This document shows positions 61,601 to 64,000 of a stretch of DNA of 64,000 nucleotides, piece by piece; position 1 is the stretch's first letter; each line of letters begins with the position of its first letter. The notes under the pieces are model-generated. The model saw only the letters and a program-made list of their open reading frames with translations, searched no databases and was not told the DNA's origin. A program made the translations under genes and the position numbers. The stretch is from Cafeteria roenbergensis (lineage: Eukaryota; Sar; Bigyra; Bicosoecida; Cafeteriaceae): the NCBI GenBank assembly GCA_008330645.1, contig VLTN01000002.1, positions 1,054,001 to 1,118,000 on the forward strand, written 5' to 3'.

Positions 61601-64000
61601 GGAGCGGCGCGAGATCGTCGTGACGCAGCTTCGCGAGTACCGGAAGAAGCTGCTCCCCTACCAGCTGGACCTGGTGCTGGCCAAGCAGGACTCCTTCAAG
61701 CCGCTGTACCTTCTCACGCTGTGCGAGGAGCTTCGGCTGCAGGCCCAGTACGGGCGGGACGGCACCGGGGTGGACGACAAGATCCGCGAGATGCCCGCGC
61801 AGGTGCGCGCCCTCATGGACGAGGTGCTGAAGCGCATCGAGCGGGACATCGCGACGTGGGCGCGCACGTCGGGAAGCGCGCTGGTGGGGCTCCGGGTGCC
61901 CAGGGCGCCGACGGTGGGCACCCCGAGGCAGTCGGCGTCCGAGGGCGGGGACGACGACGCCAGGTCGGCCGGAGGCAGCGGGTCCCAGGCGGAGTGGTGG
62001 GCATCGAACGCCTCGGTGGCAACCGGCGCCGACGCCAGCGAGGGCGGCCGCCGCAAGGGCGGTGCCGTGACCGCTTCGGGCTCGGGCGGCTCGGCAATCG
62101 GCGACCCCAAGGGGAGGCGAGGCAGCGTGGCCAGCTCCATCGCGTCCCGAAGGACGCCCCGCATCAACTCGGGCAAGGCATTCACCGCGCTGCGCATCGA
62201 GGAGGGGGCGGCGGAGGACGACCAGTCCGTGCAGATGCAGAGCCCCGCTGGTGACGGCGAGATGCCGCTGCCCGTGGCGCAGGGCGCGGCCGCGGACCTC
62301 CCCGGGCGCACCGGGTCCGGGCGGTCGGGGTCTGTCGGTGCGAGCCGGAGCAGCAGCACCCCCGCGGCGCAGGGCGAGAGGGACGACGAGGACGGGGAAG
62401 GAAGCGAGGGCGGGCCCGAGGGCACGGACGCCGGCTCGGGCACGCTGGCCGGCAGGCAGACGGCGACGCCGCTGCACGACGACGGCAACGACGAGACCAA
62501 CCTCATGGCCCTGGGGCGGCGGCTGGTGCGGGACGCGCTCACGCTGCTCGAGTGCTCGCGGCACGGCCTGTCGGAGTCGGAGCTCCTGGAGCTGCTGGCC
62601 CCTCCCGGGCGGGAGCGCCTGCCCCCCGTGGCGTGGGCGCGGCTGTACCGCACGCTGGAGGTGTACCTGCGGCCGCAGGACGAGGGAGGCGAGGGCATCA
62701 TCGGCTTCTTCCACCAGCAGATCCGCTTCGCCGTGCGGCGCCGCTACCTCTCGCACTCGCGGGACGCGGAGCCCCGCGTGATGGAGCGGCTGGCGCACTA
62801 CTGCGAGGCCAAGGCCGATCCGACGGGCGACGGGAGGTGGCTTGGCAAGTCCCAGCGCCACTTCGACGACTTGGTGTTCTACCAGCTGGGCGCGCACGAC
62901 TACCTCGGCCTCCAGCGGACTCTGGGCAACATTCGCTTCATCGAGGCCAAGGTGGCCTTCGGCGGCGCCACGGCCGAGCACCTGCTCCGGGACTACTTCC
63001 AGGCGCAGGACTGCCTTCGCACGGTCAAGTTTTCGCTGCTGCGCGACCGCCTGGCCGGGGCGCCGCTGCGGCAGCGCAAGTCTGCGACCTCCAGCCCGCG
63101 CGCCTCGCGAAGCAGTCCGGTCGCGACCTCGGCGCGCGGCGGCGGCGGCGGCACCTCCGGCGGCTTCTCCGTCGCATCGGGCCCCACGAGCGTCGCAGGC
63201 ACCGCGTCGGCGACTCTGAGCCTGGTCCCGAGCTCGCCGGGCTCGCGCCAGGTCACGCGCTCCGGGAACCAGGCCAGTCCCCGGACCCCTTCCAGCTCGG
63301 GCAGCGGCAAGCAGCTTGTTGCTGCCGCGTCCGACGGCTCTGCGAGCGGGCAGGGGGGCCCGCCCGTCGTTCGGCTCTCCCGCACAGGCGTGGTCTCCCA
63401 CTACGACTCGTTCCGCGTCTTCGTGAGCGGCCACCAGGCCCTCCTGGCCGCGTTCGCGAGGCTCACGCTGCAGTTTGCCCTCTCCCAGCCGGACGACACC
63501 GCACCGCACGTGGCGGCGGCGGCCGTGGTCGAGAGCCACCTGCGCTCCCTGACTCTGGAGATGGAGACGCGCGAGAAGAGTGCCCGCGACAGAGCCGCCT
63601 TCGAGGTGCGCCGGCTCAGAAAGGCTGAGTGGCTCGCCCAGCGCATCGCGCTGCACGTTCGCGACGACTTGCGGGCCTGGGCCGCGGCTGGCTTCGCCCC
63701 CGCGCAGGTGTCGGCCATGGCGTCGGCGGACGCAATCGCCGCCGACGAGCTGGGACAGGGCCTCGAGGGCTGGGAGGCGCTGGGCGCCGTGCGCAAGCCC
63801 GACGCCGGTTCCTCAGGCTCGCCATTCTCGCCGGCGCCTCTCGCGGCCGCTGCCGCCGAGGCCGACCCCTGGGTGGTCGCCGCTGCCGCGGCTCGCGTTG
63901 CCAGGCTGGCACAGCAGGCTCGCAGTCGGGATAGCGCACCCAGCCGGCCGCCCAAGCTCGGTCACGCCTCCGCCTCGGCGGGCGGGCCTTCATCGAGGCG
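58656..64000 (+). CDS. DUF4062 + NACHT-type STAND NTPase (NPHP3/NWD1-like), 3' end outside window
   Basis: One frame is open from ATG 58656 (alternative ATG 58746) to the window end, at least 1,781 residues. The first 500 residues are acidic then Arg/Ser-rich and disordered, ending in a basic helix (KADSKASRSKAAKAKRNERK). DUF4062 begins at about residue 548: VRVFISSTFGDMMGERDALT, VDLRWGLSS, PFFLYLAGDRYGW. A NACHT-type P-loop follows at about 821 (VVVGAPGSGKTSLV), with Walker B VLVVMDAINQL at 918 and a sensor-like stretch VRAVLSTTPES. After a 230-residue disordered insert comes a winged-helix-like region, LLECSRHGLSESELLELLAP and GIIGFFHQQIRFAVRRRYL near 1350. The same DUF4062-NACHT order occurs in nephrocystin-3 and NWD1. 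TPR or WD repeats would be expected beyond the window. A ciliary role is possible but inferred. Confidence 0.87.
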   Translation, partial: MRRRGFASSSPDSSGREGRGSEQRRPATSGMAGTLFSDEGALADLVADVEQQSAPPSERSDSESGIDMAMRAELSSLTQQLIHAGIGFTFDPGLMGAEEGWDPLLEPAFPWDAVEAISAPEEPAEAGAGRDKAEEPERSAALSGQGVEDEGADAAGVGAGATAADNDSSGTNVTEAGSGDEDKSEASDEESAAASSQRDGSSGLQSPRSMLKGRSGDLATVAEEGGAGTSPARRGAEGRLEGLRPPNVITQLSPRPDGVSPAVSGDTNDSGALSRRAPVALSASGARAATGSSFDKQGGVVDLSGASGPPPGVGPIVADAGTGRAEADASAPASPGPQAIRRSRTSVRSRPGGRRDSVELGATSPTRAGRSPKPVDGGTIVRSQTATSPRGRHSRQATAPGRPIRRPTGAATPLGRSSAMQGLGAAAAAGTGSQRSLGAAGSAAPRARATTTRGRTRGFSGLTSSGPDVGSAPSVASSTRPRARPPLSKADSKASRSKAAKAKRNERKREAERQQEAREREGMMAEEWVSARASWWGSSSGDGKWKTVRVFISSTFGDMMGERDALTRNVFPQLNSMIKSRRVRCLPVDLRWGLSSLDTSDEGLGALEHCLLEIEASRPFFLYLAGDRYGWTPPTYRVSDDPRFAWCKSFEAGHSITDLEVQSGFLRKPYTPVHAWMYRRRPDFLVDVCDEDEQRMFQFDYAAGGPEERMQRALWRDIHDHPFAKTRDYSCVYGGKDEEGKPHVRGLEQFERDVLHDIYESICMEFPPPPPPPSPLHVERAFHDHFVQQRAASFIGRQGIIDVLTAHANGDCSGSSLPFVVVGAPGSGKTSLVCKFAKQYSEAAGPSAATLVVHIVSASPTSTEIREVLLRLCHELVECLQLDWDPANDSADYQTVKELFAETLKMAGREALARHSRVLVVMDAINQLNPYNGAHMVDWFPLFAPPGVRAVLSTTPESAALTALQRRDPPPKQLTVPGLSEPERREIVVTQLREYRKKLLPYQLDLVLAKQDSFKPLYLLTLCEELRLQAQYGRDGTGVDDKIREMPAQVRALMDEVLKRIERDIATWARTSGSALVGLRVPRAPTVGTPRQSASEGGDDDARSAGGSGSQAEWWASNASVATGADASEGGRRKGGAVTASGSGGSAIGDPKGRRGSVASSIASRRTPRINSGKAFTALRIEEGAAEDDQSVQMQSPAGDGEMPLPVAQGAAADLPGRTGSGRSGSVGASRSSSTPAAQGERDDEDGEGSEGGPEGTDAGSGTLAGRQTATPLHDDGNDETNLMALGRRLVRDALTLLECSRHGLSESELLELLAPPGRERLPPVAWARLYRTLEVYLRPQDEGGEGIIGFFHQQIRFAVRRRYLSHSRDAEPRVMERLAHYCEAKADPTGDGRWLGKSQRHFDDLVFYQLGAHDYLGLQRTLGNIRFIEAKVAFGGATAEHLLRDYFQAQDCLRTVKFSLLRDRLAGAPLRQRKSATSSPRASRSSPVATSARGGGGGTSGGFSVASGPTSVAGTASATLSLVPSSPGSRQVTRSGNQASPRTPSSSGSGKQLVAAASDGSASGQGGPPVVRLSRTGVVSHYDSFRVFVSGHQALLAAFARLTLQFALSQPDDTAPHVAAAAVVESHLRSLTLEMETREKSARDRAAFEVRRLRKAEWLAQRIALHVRDDLRAWAAAGFAPAQVSAMASADAIAADELGQGLEGWEALGAVRKPDAGSSGSPFSPAPLAAAAAEADPWVVAAAAARVARLAQQARSRDSAPSRPPKLGHASASAGGPSSR

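Noticed and set aside
60087-63656. Minus-strand frames of 376 and 714 residues over the NTPase core
   Set aside because: Directly antisense to the conserved DUF4062, Walker A and Walker B coding; no independent motif.
1-64000. Transposons, endogenous viral elements or virophage-like insertions
   Set aside because: No transposase, integrase, reverse transcriptase, capsid or polymerase motif, no long terminal or inverted repeats, and no AT-rich island were noticed. A profile search would be needed to exclude short remnants.

Overview
This is nuclear DNA from a GC-rich eukaryote that builds cilia or flagella. Genes carry spliceosomal GT-AG introns of about 70-330 bp, mostly with GTGAG donors and CAG acceptors. 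The proteins are eukaryotic: a B9-domain transition-zone protein, sorting nexin, Sec12-like GEF, VPS13, phospholipase B-like protein, seven-transmembrane receptors and a NACHT/DUF4062 NTPase. A free-living heterotrophic flagellate such as a bicosoecid stramenopile (Cafeteria-like) fits the high GC, short introns, cilium genes and slime-mould-type cAMP-receptor-like GPCR. That organism guess is inference from composition and gene content only.

Layout. 1-3.1 kb (+): a probable ciliary protein of unknown name, then B9D2. 3.4-13.4 kb (+): a very large gene joining a cyclophilin domain, about 50-60 FG-containing 18-residue repeats and nine nearly identical PDZ-like modules; this is the most unusual object here. 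13.8-14.9 kb (-): a secreted protein of an unrecognised family. 15.1-17.5 kb (+): an unrecognised, mostly disordered protein. 17.7-19.6 kb (-): a PX-BAR sorting nexin. 19.9-22.4 kb (+): a putative methyltransferase with a helical-repeat tail. 22.8-24.0 kb (-): a coiled-coil protein. 24.4-26.5 kb (-): a phospholipase B-like lysosomal/secreted protein. 26.6-31.3 kb (-): a Sec12/PREB-like WD40 membrane protein with a huge 11-residue repeat tail. 31.4-33.7 kb (+): a seven-transmembrane protein with a large ectodomain. 33.9-36.4 kb (-): a cAMP-receptor-like GPCR. 36.9-55.0 kb (+): an 18.1-kb intron-free ORF for a VPS13B-like bridge lipid-transfer protein of about 6,037 residues. 56.6-58.0 kb (+): an unrecognised Arg/Ser-rich protein. 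58.7 kb to the window end (+): a DUF4062-NACHT protein of the NPHP3/NWD1 type, cut off by the window.

Themes. Several genes concern membrane traffic and lipid handling (sorting nexin, Sec12-like, VPS13B-like, PLBD, GOST-like 7TM). Several others concern the cilium (B9D2, its neighbour, and possibly the NPHP3-like NTPase). Nothing suggests an operon, but four head-to-head pairs share short spacers (about 0.14-0.5 kb). Two minisatellite-coded regions (the FG/PDZ gene and the Sec12-like tail) carry clusters of small indels that break the frame; consensus error in repeats is as likely as real damage. I saw no rRNA, convincing tRNA, transposon, viral element or CRISPR array.
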